Part shown: piece after piece, positions 52,737-61,220 of the stretch | Layout of the letters: every line of letters begins with the position of its first letter | How positions within the stretch are numbered: the first letter of the stretch is position 1 | Assembly (NCBI GenBank): GCA_964434165.1 | Contig: CAYSUS010000035.1 | Location: forward strand, 1 to 64,000 | Direction: 5' to 3' | Source: CAYSUS01 sp964434165 | Lineage (GTDB): Bacteria > Planctomycetota > Planctomycetia > Pirellulales > Thermoguttaceae | DNA: 64,000 nt | Translations under genes and position numbers: made by a program | Notes under the pieces: model-generated | What the model was told of the DNA's origin: nothing | What the model saw: only the letters and a program-made list of their open reading frames with translations | The model's database searches: none

Positions 52737-54281
52737 TCAACCGGCCGGTGGATCGACTTCGGCCGTCGTCCCACGGCGAGCACCCCACCGCCGGCGCCAG
52801 CGTCGGCCGTGCGTTTGGACCCATTCCACCGCCGCGGACCAGGCACGGCACGGCTGGGCCTCGGCGCACCGGGCGGCCGCGCGGCGGAGGAGATCGAATC
52901 CGGCGGCCCCGCAAGGGAGACACTCGGCAATCGCGCCGAGCGGCACGCGGCGGGTCATCAACAGCGACAGCACGGCCGCCGGCTCCGCGGCCCGCGGCGC
53001 GACCACGGTCGCGCCGACGATCCGCCCCGTGCGGCTCCGCACGTGCACGGCCAGAAACCCGGCCGGCGGCTCTCCGCTCGATCCATGACCCGGCTCGCCG
53101 ATTTCCACGCGGTAGGTCCGCACGTCGAGGTCATGCGGTGCCGCCTCCAAGGGCGACAGCCCCAGGCGCGCGATCTGCGGATCGGTAGGAACGCACCGCG
53201 GAGCCGAGGTCCGCCCAAACGGCTTCGTCCGCCGCCCCAAGGCCCTGTCCACCCCGCGGCGGAGCATCTCCCTCAGCGCCGCCGGGCAGACCGAACCGAC
53301 GCCGCACACCGTGCCGGCCGCGAGAATCCGCCGGTTGGTGGTCTGGAGGCGGTCGTTCACCCACACCCCCGACCCGTCCGCCCGAACGCGAGCCCGGTCC
53401 AGATCGAGCCCGGCGGTCAAGGGACGGTCCTCGCCGCCGAGGAGCACCGCATCGACGAACAGCTTCTCGCGCGACCCGCCGCGGGCGAAGGTCACGGCGC
53501 TGACGTGCCCCGTCTTCTCCAGCCAGATCGATCCGCAACCCAGTCGAAGTCGGACCCCGTCGCGCTCCATCCGGCGCTGGACGATCGCGGCCGCGTCGGG
53601 GTCCTCTTCGGCCAGAACCGTGGCGCCGTGGGCGATCAGGTGCACTTCGCTGCCCAGGCGCCGCAGCGCCTGGGCCCAGAAGCACTCGCGCGGACCGGCG
53701 CCGATGACCGCCAGTCTGGCGGGCGGCTCGGCCAGTCCGGCGACCTCCTCCTGCCCTAGAACCTCGACCTGCCCGCGGCCCGGAACGTCCGGAAGCTGCA
53801 AGTTGCTGCCCATCGCGAGCAGCATCCGGCGGAAGGGAACGTGCCGACCTTCGACCTCGAGCAGGTCTCGGCCCCGAAACGTCGCCGGGCCGCGGATCAC
53901 CTCGATTCCCTCCTCGGCCAGCCGCCCCAGCGCCACATCCCGGGGCGCGGCCTCGCCCTGCGGTCGCAGGCGCTCGAGCAGGGCCGCAAGGCCCTCGGTC
54001 GGTCCCGGCTGCGAGCGATCCAGGGCGGACGCGCTGCCACACCAGGGCGCGTCGAGCACACGGCCGCCCGGCGCGCGGCACAGCTCGAGCGGCGCGCGCA
54101 TGGGGGCGGTGCCCTCCACCTCGCCGCCCGGCACGATCGCCACACGGCGCCCGCGCCCCAAGGTCTGGCGAGCCGCGAACACGGCCTCCCAGCCGGCCCC
54201 GAAAATCACCAGGTCATACCGCCCGCCGGAAGCAGATCGCATCTCCAGGCCGCCTTCGAGTCTGACCGTCGCGCGGTCCAT
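52737..54281 (-). CDS. Pyridine nucleotide-disulfide oxidoreductase homologue lacking redox residues
   Basis: The 514-residue protein has the dihydrolipoamide dehydrogenase/mercuric reductase architecture: FAD site (DLVIFGAGWEAVFAARQT), NAD(P) site (LAVIGAGPRECFWAQAL), second FAD motif (RRILAAGTVCGVG) and the dimer interface (GRIVGATVVAPRAAEPAAVL). Where the family has GGTCLNVGCIPSK, it has GGEVEGTAPMRAP without cysteines, and the C-terminal His-Glu catalytic pair is replaced (ECLPCGAAGFD). It should bind FAD and perhaps NAD(P)H but not do disulfide exchange. A start at 54242, directly before the FAD site, is also possible. The downstream Arg-rich tail (RRWRRRWGARR) is odd. Confidence 0.82.
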   Translation of the reverse strand: MDRATVRLEGGLEMRSASGGRYDLVIFGAGWEAVFAARQTLGRGRRVAIVPGGEVEGTAPMRAPLELCRAPGGRVLDAPWCGSASALDRSQPGPTEGLAALLERLRPQGEAAPRDVALGRLAEEGIEVIRGPATFRGRDLLEVEGRHVPFRRMLLAMGSNLQLPDVPGRGQVEVLGQEEVAGLAEPPARLAVIGAGPRECFWAQALRRLGSEVHLIAHGATVLAEEDPDAAAIVQRRMERDGVRLRLGCGSIWLEKTGHVSAVTFARGGSREKLFVDAVLLGGEDRPLTAGLDLDRARVRADGSGVWVNDRLQTTNRRILAAGTVCGVGSVCPAALREMLRRGVDRALGRRTKPFGRTSAPRCVPTDPQIARLGLSPLEAAPHDLDVRTYRVEIGEPGHGSSGEPPAGFLAVHVRSRTGRIVGATVVAPRAAEPAAVLSLLMTRRVPLGAIAECLPCGAAGFDLLRRAAARCAEAQPCRAWSAAVEWVQTHGRRWRRRWGARRGTTAEVDPPAG

Positions 54282-54748
54282 TGCGCCCCCGCAGCCACCA
54301 GCGGCATCAGGCCCGCCCCCTGCGGTCCGCGAGTTGCAACGAAGAGCATCAGTGTACCAGAGCAGGCGCCCGGAACTAGCGATCGCGCGGGTTGGCGCCC
54401 CTCGGCTTTGCGTCACTCCGCATCCCGGCGCACAAGCCGCGGCGCATGGGGGCGAAGCGGCCCGCGGGTCGAGCCGTGGGCGGGCGCCCACGCCGTGGCC
54501 GTGGCCAGTAGCGTCTCCCCGACCACCCAGGCGGCAAGCGGTCCCACCCAAACCTCCCAGATCGCCCCCCGTCCTTCTTCTATCTACTATCTTTGAGAGG
54601 AGGGATGCGGCCTGGATTCTTCTGCGGGTCGCGCAGTCTAGGCAAAGTCTGAGGTCGGGGCGGCCGATACCACGGTAGAAGTTGCCCTTTGGCGGCGGAC
54701 CGCTGCGCTTTGGGCGCGGTGCACGCGCGACCCAGGGAAGTTCCCGGT
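54282..54748. other. Divergent spacer between oxidoreductase and FliN-like genes
   Basis: About 470 bases without a supported gene. A locally A+T-rich patch (54576-54600, CTATCTACTATCTTTGAG) could hold a promoter for the FliN-like gene, but no clear -35/-10 pair is seen. Confidence 0.4.
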
Positions 54749-55663
54749 ATGGCCACGTTGAGTCCCGAGATCGTCGGCGAGGTCGTTGCCGCCTGCAAGG
54801 CGGGGGCGTCCGAGGCCGCAGGGGCTTTCTCCCGGGCCTTGGACACCTCGATTCAGGTCACGCCGGGCAAGCCGGGAAGCCTCGACCGCGATAATCTGCC
54901 GGAGGGCTTCGACGGACCGGGCCTGGCCGTCGTGCTGAAGGTCGGCCCCTCCGCGGCCCTGGTGCTGCTGCCCGAAAGCAGCGGCCTCGTGCCCGGCTGG
55001 GTGGCCAACCCGGATCCGACGGGCAAGTCGAAGCTGGAGACGCTGGCCCAGGAGCTGGGCATGATCCTCCTCCCGGAGGACCTGATGCCCGAGGGCTTTC
55101 AGGCCGGCCGGGTGAAGACCCTGGCCGGGGCCCTCGCCCGCGGCGATGTGGCAACCGGCGCGGCGGCCGTGCCGCTGGAGCTCTCCGCCTCGAAGTCCGC
55201 GCGGGGCACGGCGATGCTCATCTGGCCGACCGCGAAGCCGGACGCCGTGCTCGGCGCCGCGGCCACGGACAAGGGGGCCACCGAGGCCGAAGCCCCGAAG
55301 AAGCCCAAGCCCGCCCAGCCGTCCACGGCGGCGCAAGCCGCGCGAGGCCCGGGCCGGGCAAAGCGGCCGCGTGCCGTCTCCAGTCGCGAGTTGCCGCATT
55401 ACGCGAAGAGCCTCCTGCGCGTGAGGATCCCGGTCGTGGTCACGCTGGCGCGCAAGCGCCAGCCCCTGGGAAGCGTTCTCGAGCTGGGGCCCGGCTCGAT
55501 CATCCACTTCGAGAAGTCGTGCGAGGAGATGCTGGACCTGGAGGCCGGCAACAATCCGATCGCCTCGGGCGAGGCCGTGAAGATCGGCGACAAGTTCGGG
55601 TTGCGGGTCACCTCGGTCCGCCTGCCCGAAGAGCGCTTCCACACCCTCCGGCGCGCGAAGTAG
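54749..55663 (+). CDS. FliN-like (SpoA domain) protein with degenerate CheC/FliY-type N-terminus
   Basis: The 304-residue protein has a C-terminal SpoA domain (residues ~235-300: LLRVRIPVVVTLARKRQPLG, VLELGPGSIIHFEKSCEEML, GEAVKIGDKFGLRVTSV), the hallmark of FliN/FliM/FliY and type III secretion C-ring proteins. The N-terminal ~150 residues look like the CheC-like part of FliY (AVVLKVGPSAALVLLPES, LAQELGMILLPED), but the Asn of the CheC phosphatase motif is Met. A Lys/Pro/Ala-rich linker lies between. No other flagellar gene is near. AGGGAAG precedes ATG 54749. It could serve the flagellar switch from a distance or a non-flagellar apparatus. Confidence 0.85.
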   Translation: MATLSPEIVGEVVAACKAGASEAAGAFSRALDTSIQVTPGKPGSLDRDNLPEGFDGPGLAVVLKVGPSAALVLLPESSGLVPGWVANPDPTGKSKLETLAQELGMILLPEDLMPEGFQAGRVKTLAGALARGDVATGAAAVPLELSASKSARGTAMLIWPTAKPDAVLGAAATDKGATEAEAPKKPKPAQPSTAAQAARGPGRAKRPRAVSSRELPHYAKSLLRVRIPVVVTLARKRQPLGSVLELGPGSIIHFEKSCEEMLDLEAGNNPIASGEAVKIGDKFGLRVTSVRLPEERFHTLRRAK

Positions 55664-55839
55664 CGCCGCGCGTTGCCGGGGGGGCGCGCAAGCGGCCCAT
55701 GCGCTGCAAGGAGCGGGGCGAGGCGATGGTCGGACGGCAACAGCGCCCGCGCTCCGCCTGCGCTGTTTTGGAGGTCCGTGCGGAGGGAAGCAACTCGCCG
55801 AAGCGGGGCGTTGCGTGCCCTGCCCCAAGCGCGGTCGAG

Positions 55840-57342
55840 CTACCTCGCTCCGGCCGTCGTCATGTTGGCGCCGAGGCTTGCGAGCAGCTTCTCCGCGTCG
55901 GCCCGCTTGAAGAAGGGGGCTTTCGACCGCAGCGCCGCCTCCAGCAGCTTCGCCGCCTCTTCCGGCTTCCCCTGGTGCACCAGGATCGACGCGGCGAAGT
56001 ACGCCCCGTTGGAGTCCAGGCTCTCGCGGCTGAGGAGCTGATCGACCAGGCGATAGCAGGATTCGAATCTGCCGGCGCGATACAGTGCCCAGGCGAGTGT
56101 CGCCGCCGTCACTTGCGACGAGGCCCGGCGGAGATTCGCTTCGGCCAGGGCCAGGGCCTCCGCGACCTTCTCGTCACCCTTCTGCTCAAGTAGCGTGATG
56201 GCCAGCGCATTGACCAGGTCGGGCTCGCGCGGCGACTTTTCCAGAGCCTTGCGGAACTCGGACTCCGCGAGCCCGAGATCGTTCCGGTAGAAGGCGAGCG
56301 TTCCCAGCAGGTAATGGATCGCACCGGAATCCGGCTTCAACCTGGCGAGGGAGTCGGCGTAGCCTCTGGCCTTTTCGAGGTTCCCTTGGCCCAGATGATA
56401 GTTGGCGGCCAACGCCAGCGTGCCGAAGTGCTCCGGGTGTGCCTGGAGGGCTTCCTCAAGCAGGGCCTCGGCCTTGGCCACGTCGCCCTTGCGCAGGTAC
56501 AACTGCGCCAGATACGCGGACGGAGGAAGCTGCTCGGGATCGCGCTGGAACGCCTTCTCGAACGCGTCCAGGGCGAGCTTCTCGTCCCCCGCCGCGCCGC
56601 GCCGGAGGTAGAGGCCGCCGATAAGGCGCTGCGGTTCGGCGCTGGAGGGGGCGAGGGCTTCGAGCTCTTCCAGGCAGCTCAGCGCGCTGTCGAACTTGTT
56701 CTGCATCTCGGCGAAGTGCGCCATGTTCATCCACATCGACTTCTCGATCTTCGCCTTCCGCTCGGGGCTGCCGTCGAACTGCTCCAGAAGCTCCTGGCCG
56801 CGGCCGAGAAGGAGCATCGCTTCGGTACGGCGGGCCTCCATCCGGGCGAGGTCGGCGAGCAGGAAGTACGGCTCCGGATCGTCGGGGTGCGCCAGCACGG
56901 CCTTGTCGAGGAGCTGGCGGCTCGCTTGCATGTCCCCTGCCAGGGCAGCCCACTTGGCCATCATCACCCCCGGCGGCTCAAGACTCGCATCGAGGTCCGA
57001 CGCCAGGCCGATCAGTTGGGCGGCCTTGGGAAGGTTCCCTTCCTTGAACCGCGCCGCCGCCACCTCCAACGTCTCCTGAATGTCCGCCTTCTGCGCCGCA
57101 GTCAGCTTGCGCGCTGGCGGCACCGCGCTCGCCCCATCCCTCCTCCGTGCCGGCGCCGAAGCCGGACTCCGGGCGGAAGGCGTCGCATCCTGCCCAGCAG
57201 GCCGCGGGGCGGCCGCTGCCGGAGGTCGCGCCCTTGGCTGGCGCCTCCAGCGATTCCGCAGGCGCTGGGCATGAAGCGAAGACGGCAAGACAGCAGACAC
57301 CATCGCGAAGACTACGATCGATACAAGAATCCGGCGGACCAT
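55840..57342 (-). CDS. Secreted TPR protein
   Basis: The 500-residue protein starts at ATG 57342 with signal peptide MVRRILVSIVVFAMVSAVLP and cleavage near LHAQ. A basic Pro/Ala-rich linker (~25-80) precedes about ten TPR units (AAQLIGLASDLDASLEPPG, AEALLEEALQAHPEHFGTLA, YLRKGDVAKAEALLEEALQ, YRNDLGLAESEFRKALEKSP). It is probably a periplasmic scaffold. It shares the minus strand with the TpsA gene next to it, but a terminator (57406-57444) separates them. An in-frame start at 57471 would precede the signal peptide by 43 residues and is rejected. Confidence 0.85.
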   Translation of the reverse strand: MVRRILVSIVVFAMVSAVLPSSLHAQRLRNRWRRQPRARPPAAAAPRPAGQDATPSARSPASAPARRRDGASAVPPARKLTAAQKADIQETLEVAAARFKEGNLPKAAQLIGLASDLDASLEPPGVMMAKWAALAGDMQASRQLLDKAVLAHPDDPEPYFLLADLARMEARRTEAMLLLGRGQELLEQFDGSPERKAKIEKSMWMNMAHFAEMQNKFDSALSCLEELEALAPSSAEPQRLIGGLYLRRGAAGDEKLALDAFEKAFQRDPEQLPPSAYLAQLYLRKGDVAKAEALLEEALQAHPEHFGTLALAANYHLGQGNLEKARGYADSLARLKPDSGAIHYLLGTLAFYRNDLGLAESEFRKALEKSPREPDLVNALAITLLEQKGDEKVAEALALAEANLRRASSQVTAATLAWALYRAGRFESCYRLVDQLLSRESLDSNGAYFAASILVHQGKPEEAAKLLEAALRSKAPFFKRADAEKLLASLGANMTTAGAR

Positions 57343-57405
57343 GGTGCAACCGAGCAAATGGGGGCAGAGCGGGGAGATCCAAACCGATGGCAAGAAACAG
57401 AAACA

Positions 57406-57444
57406 AACGTTCCGGCCCACGTACGCATTATGGGCCGGAACGTT
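57406..57444 (-). terminator. Intrinsic terminator after the TpsA gene
   Basis: A perfect 14-bp inverted repeat (57406-57419 with 57431-57444, arm AACGTTCCGGCCCA) with an 11-base loop. On the minus strand it is followed by a T-rich run (TTTGTTTCTGTTTC), as expected for an intrinsic terminator of the gene ending at 57528. Confidence 0.85.
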
Positions 57445-57527
57445 CGAGTCATTCAACGGGATTTCGTGCACGCCACCCCAGAGGGGGTGCCGAAGTCCGC
57501 GTCAGGTGAACGCCGCCATTCGGCGAA

Positions 57528-59036
57528 TCAGTACCAGTAGGACGCGCGCTCCACGCCGCCGTTGGCCGTGATGGCCGGATCGACCTTCACGACCGAAGGC
57601 GTGCCATCGACGAGGTCGTCGATGTTACCGTCGCTCACGTCCTCGGCGGTGCCGTCCTGATCCTGATCGGACGTAATGCCCTTGTCGTTGGTCAGGTTCG
57701 TGTCCAGGGCGCCGTCAAGCCAAACGACGAACTCGTTCTCGGCTCTCACGGTCACCTTGCCACCATGAACGTTGACCGCATCGTACTTGGCCTCGATGCT
57801 GTTGACCCAGATCGTGCCCTCCAGGTCGTCACCGATGCCCTCGAACGTCCCGGACGTCTCGTCGGCGTAGAGACTCACGTCTCCTCCCTCCGAGACCACG
57901 TCGGTCAGCCAGACGCTCAGGGCCTTACCCGTCTTGGTGGGGTCGCCCATGTCCGGGCGTCCAATGAACACGTCCCGCTTGGCGTGGATGGGACCGGAGA
58001 CCCAGACGAACACGCCGTCCAGGTGCACGTTACCGGCCCACGCCGGGCCCGCCGGGTTCGTCGTGTCGATGACCGGGTCGCCGTACTTGCTCAGGTCGAA
58101 GGTGAAGTTGATCGGGTCCGTGTACGGGCCATAGACCCACACACCCGCGTTCCACAGCTTGCCGGCATCGGTTCCGCCGAGGGCCGCGAAGCTAGCCGCC
58201 TTCACGCTGGGCATCCAGATCTGCAGGCCTTCCACTTGGGCGTTTACCGCGGAACCACCCGGCGTGTTGTCCTCGATCCTTCCCAGCCACATCTTGCCGG
58301 TCTCGCCCGAGTTGACGGCCAGGAAGGGAGCGGCCCCGCCAGCTTTGACGTCCAGGGTCGCGACGTTCTTGTAGGCGTCCAACGGGTTGACCATGTCGAA
58401 CCAGGTGGCCCCCACCGTGTAACCGTCCTTGGTCAGTCCGTCAAAGGTCGACTTGGCGTACGTCCAATCCTCGTCGTACTCCGTCCCGATCAACCACAAG
58501 TTCGACTTCGGGCCGTTGTGGACCGACTTGGTGATCTCCAGGACGGCGTCTTGGGCGTAGAGACTCGGGGCCACGTTCATCCTGTCGGCGGGAACCATCC
58601 CCCAGAACGCAGCATCATTGGCCCCGGGCCTGGCGGCCGCGGCGGCGAAGAAGCTTCCGCCGTTGGTGTCGATCTTGGCACCCTCACCGAACAGGATGCC
58701 GCCGGGGGCGAAGAAGTAGAGGCTCGCAGGACCACTGCCGTCGGTGCGGACTTCCCCGTAGATCTTCGCCAGGACGCCCGCGTCCACCTTGTTGAGCACT
58801 TCCGAACCGCCGGGCAGCAGCGCCTGGTACTCGAGGAAATTGCCCTTCTTCAGGTTGAAAGCACTCCAGTCCACGACCGCCTGAGCATTCGCAGCCAAGT
58901 TTACGGTGGCATTGTCCCCGCCTGTAACGACGACGCCAGGGGTGGGGGACGCCCCGGTCATCTGTGCCACTGCCGGCACCGCCATTGCCATCAGCGCCAG
59001 GGCAATGGCCCAACTCATCACGCTCGTCACTCTCAT
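57528..59036 (-). CDS. TpsA-like exoprotein with two-partner secretion domain
   Basis: The 502-residue protein starts at ATG 59036 after AAGGAG, with signal peptide MRVTSVMSWAIALALMAMAV cleaved near AVAQ. Residues ~25-150 match the haemagglutination-activity TPS domain: AQAVVDWSAFNLKKGNFLEY, SEVLNKVDAGVLAKIYGEV, LYFFAPGGILFGEGAKIDTN. The remainder is non-repetitive beta-rich sequence with Asp-rich patches near the end (TSDQDQDGTAEDVSDGNIDD), possibly calcium-binding. At 502 residues it is short for a TpsA. The matching TpsB transporter is at 62960. A terminator follows. Confidence 0.88.
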   Translation of the reverse strand: MRVTSVMSWAIALALMAMAVPAVAQMTGASPTPGVVVTGGDNATVNLAANAQAVVDWSAFNLKKGNFLEYQALLPGGSEVLNKVDAGVLAKIYGEVRTDGSGPASLYFFAPGGILFGEGAKIDTNGGSFFAAAAARPGANDAAFWGMVPADRMNVAPSLYAQDAVLEITKSVHNGPKSNLWLIGTEYDEDWTYAKSTFDGLTKDGYTVGATWFDMVNPLDAYKNVATLDVKAGGAAPFLAVNSGETGKMWLGRIEDNTPGGSAVNAQVEGLQIWMPSVKAASFAALGGTDAGKLWNAGVWVYGPYTDPINFTFDLSKYGDPVIDTTNPAGPAWAGNVHLDGVFVWVSGPIHAKRDVFIGRPDMGDPTKTGKALSVWLTDVVSEGGDVSLYADETSGTFEGIGDDLEGTIWVNSIEAKYDAVNVHGGKVTVRAENEFVVWLDGALDTNLTNDKGITSDQDQDGTAEDVSDGNIDDLVDGTPSVVKVDPAITANGGVERASYWY

Positions 59037-60111
59037 CAGTATGCTCCTTCGCGAAAGCATGAAAAAACGGAACGGACTCACCTCAGTCAACCAGCATCAG
59101 TTGCGTGCTCCGTTGAAGGGAAACACAACTCAACGCTCTCGTCTTCTCGGACTCGTCGGAAAGCTCCTTCCTCTTAGTGGATTCAACTCAACCGGCCCGG
59201 CACGCTGGTCCCGAGCAACACGACGACGTCAATCGGAGTCTGGTTCAAGGTCAGCGGCAGTGCTCAGCGCTCCTGCGGGGCCGGAAAGGTCTTCGCGCAA
59301 GGCCCTGCGTCAAAACCATCCCAGTCCCTTCAGGTTGTGTCGCCAACCCAGTGTGACCGGAAATCTACCGGGACGTTGTACGTATTTCAAGCCGCCCCCC
59401 AGAAAGAAAACCGGATCGCAGGCTCGTGCTTCCGTAGTCGCAGGGCACCGATTGGATAAGATGGGATCCATGGGAAACTTGATGTGCGCTGCTTGGGAAA
59501 TATGGATAAACTCGGAAAACCTGTTCAACGCGCTCGATCCGTTTCGATTCCTGCTGATTCGCCGGGAATCCGCGCGACCAAGGGAACCAGGGCGGTCCGA
59601 ACTCGCAGCCGAAGCAAGAACGCCGCGAGGATAGAAGACCGCCTGCTTCGCAGCAGTACAAGACCTTTCGAAGAAAGACGGCAGCGACGATCGCGCGGGA
59701 GGAGGCGAAGGTCCATGGAAGACCGCCGCCGATTCGTTGAGGACTGCCGACGAGATGGATGGGGTGTGAGACGGACCGCGCGGCGAAGGCCCTCGGGTGT
59801 GCGGACTCCAGGTCGGCGCCGGGGATGTCGGCCGGATGCGGGCGGGACTCCGGCAGGAAGAGTGCTCCGCGGTCGAAAGGGTGATCGCCGGCCGCGACAA
59901 CAGGTGTGAAATGACCTATACTCCGAACGCGCATTGGCGTCGTGCATCCCGCTGCTTGACGGGGAAAGCCGCTCCAACGACAATGGGAACCGTCTCGGTT
60001 CTCGGAGGGTTGCCTTGGACGGACTCCGGGAGACGCAAGCGGTTGCGCACGCCTGGAATCCCCGTTTGTCGGCCGGCAAACGACTCGGTCACCGGCCGCG
60101 GTCCATTCGCC
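59037..60111. other. Long gene-poor region between TpsA and O-methyltransferase genes
   Basis: About 1.07 kb on which I see no credible gene: open frames are Arg/Ser/Pro-rich with no domain, signal or start support. The part at 59370-59560 is locally richer in A+T. The TpsA promoter must lie near its left end; a methyltransferase promoter is proposed at 59894-59922. It could hold a degraded gene or an unrecognised small RNA. Confidence 0.45.
59894..59922 (+). promoter_or_regulatory. Candidate promoter of the methyltransferase/SDR genes
   Basis: GCGACA (59894-59899), 17 bases, TATACT (59917-59922). Four of six and five of six bases fit the consensus. The leader to ATG 60112 would be about 180 bases. 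Confidence 0.42.
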
Positions 60112-61155
60112 ATGCTGTTCTCCAGAACGAAGCCGCCGGAACTGCCGAGCGTCTCCGCCTTCGGGGTTCTGGAGATGGTCCATCTGGCTCGCGCGTACCA
60201 CATCGTTGCCCGGCTCAAGATCGCGGACCTTCTTGCGGAGCGCGGGATGACGGCGGAGGAGCTTGCCGCCGCCACGTCGGTTCACGCGCGGTCGTTGTAT
60301 CGGGTGATGCGAACCCTGGCCGCGTTCGACGTGTTCGCGGAGGACGACGCCGGCCGGTTCACCCTGCGGCCCGACGGCCATCTGCTGCGGAGCGACGTTG
60401 TCGGGTCGGTGCGTCAATGGACGGTCCTGGCCGGTTTGGAGGAGAGCTGGGCGGCGTTCGGAGAGGCCATGGACGTCGTCAAGACAGGAGAGGACGGGTT
60501 TCGCCTGGCGCACGGCAAGGGTCTGTACGAACTGGCGGAAGAGCCGGGGCACGAAGAACTGCGCGAGGCCTTTGTCGCGGGAATGAGCTGCTGGACGCAG
60601 TGGCAGGCCGAAGTCGTCGTCAAGTCCTATTCCTTCGCGTCGTTCCGCCGAGTCGTGGACGTGGCCGGCGGCAAAGGAAGGCTGATCGCCCAGATCCTGC
60701 GCGCGCACGCCGACGTGCGGGGCGTCCTGTTCGATCAGCCGTTCTCCGTCGAGTCGGCCCGGGCCGAGCTGCGCGAAGCCGGCGTTCTCGACCGGTGCGA
60801 GCTCGTGGGAGGAAGCGTCCTCCAAAGCGTTCCCGCCGGGGCCGACGGCTACCTGCTGAAGCACGTGTTGCGAGACTGGAGCGACGAGGAGTCGGTCGGG
60901 ATCCTGAGGAACGTCCGCGAGGCCATGGCGCCCGGGGCGACCCTGTTCCTGATCGACGGCGTGATCGATCCGCGCAGCGGCGTCGATCGGCTTCAGAAGC
61001 TGATCGATCTGGAGCAGATGTTCTGGCTGACCGGCGGCCTGCGAACGCAGAGGGAATGGGACGCCCTGTTGGAGGCCAGCGGTTTCGAGCGCGTGACCAC
61101 CGTGGCCACCGAGGTGGTGGACATGAGCATCATGGTCGCTCGGAGGAAGAGTTAG
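60112..61155 (+). CDS. SAM-dependent O-methyltransferase (methyltransferase family 2)
   Basis: The 347-residue enzyme has an N-terminal winged-helix dimerisation domain (LKIADLLAERGMTAEELAAA, ARSLYRVMRTLAAFDVF) and a Rossmann SAM domain with VVDVAGGKGRLIAQIL (motif I), the methyltransferase family 2 pattern of acetylserotonin- and polyketide-type O-methyltransferases. YLLKHVLRDWSDEESVGIL contains the usual His of the catalytic loop and the following acidic residues. Substrate is probably a small phenol or hydroxy compound. The ATG at 60112 lacks a clear ribosome site; in-frame upstream starts exist but add unlike sequence. The SDR fusion gene follows after 65 bases. Confidence 0.88.
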   Translation: MLFSRTKPPELPSVSAFGVLEMVHLARAYHIVARLKIADLLAERGMTAEELAAATSVHARSLYRVMRTLAAFDVFAEDDAGRFTLRPDGHLLRSDVVGSVRQWTVLAGLEESWAAFGEAMDVVKTGEDGFRLAHGKGLYELAEEPGHEELREAFVAGMSCWTQWQAEVVVKSYSFASFRRVVDVAGGKGRLIAQILRAHADVRGVLFDQPFSVESARAELREAGVLDRCELVGGSVLQSVPAGADGYLLKHVLRDWSDEESVGILRNVREAMAPGATLFLIDGVIDPRSGVDRLQKLIDLEQMFWLTGGLRTQREWDALLEASGFERVTTVATEVVDMSIMVARRKS

Positions 61156-61220
61156 CGTCGGCCGAGACCGCGGCGCGTTCTTCTCCGCGTCGAGCGGCGT
61201 GCCGGGGCCTCTTGAATCCA

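Noticed and set aside
54604..54651. Fifteen-codon frame after AGGAGGG upstream of the FliN-like gene
   Set aside because: The purine run touches the ATG, leaving no spacing, and such a short peptide cannot be supported.
59310..59900. 196-codon minus-strand frame upstream of TpsA
   Set aside because: Ser/Pro/Arg-rich, no domain or secretion signal, and no ribosome site; treated as spacer.
59934..61220. In-frame upstream extension of the SDR fusion through the methyltransferase gene
   Set aside because: The extension overlaps the well-supported methyltransferase in another frame and has no domain. The ATG at 61221 directly precedes the first SDR domain.
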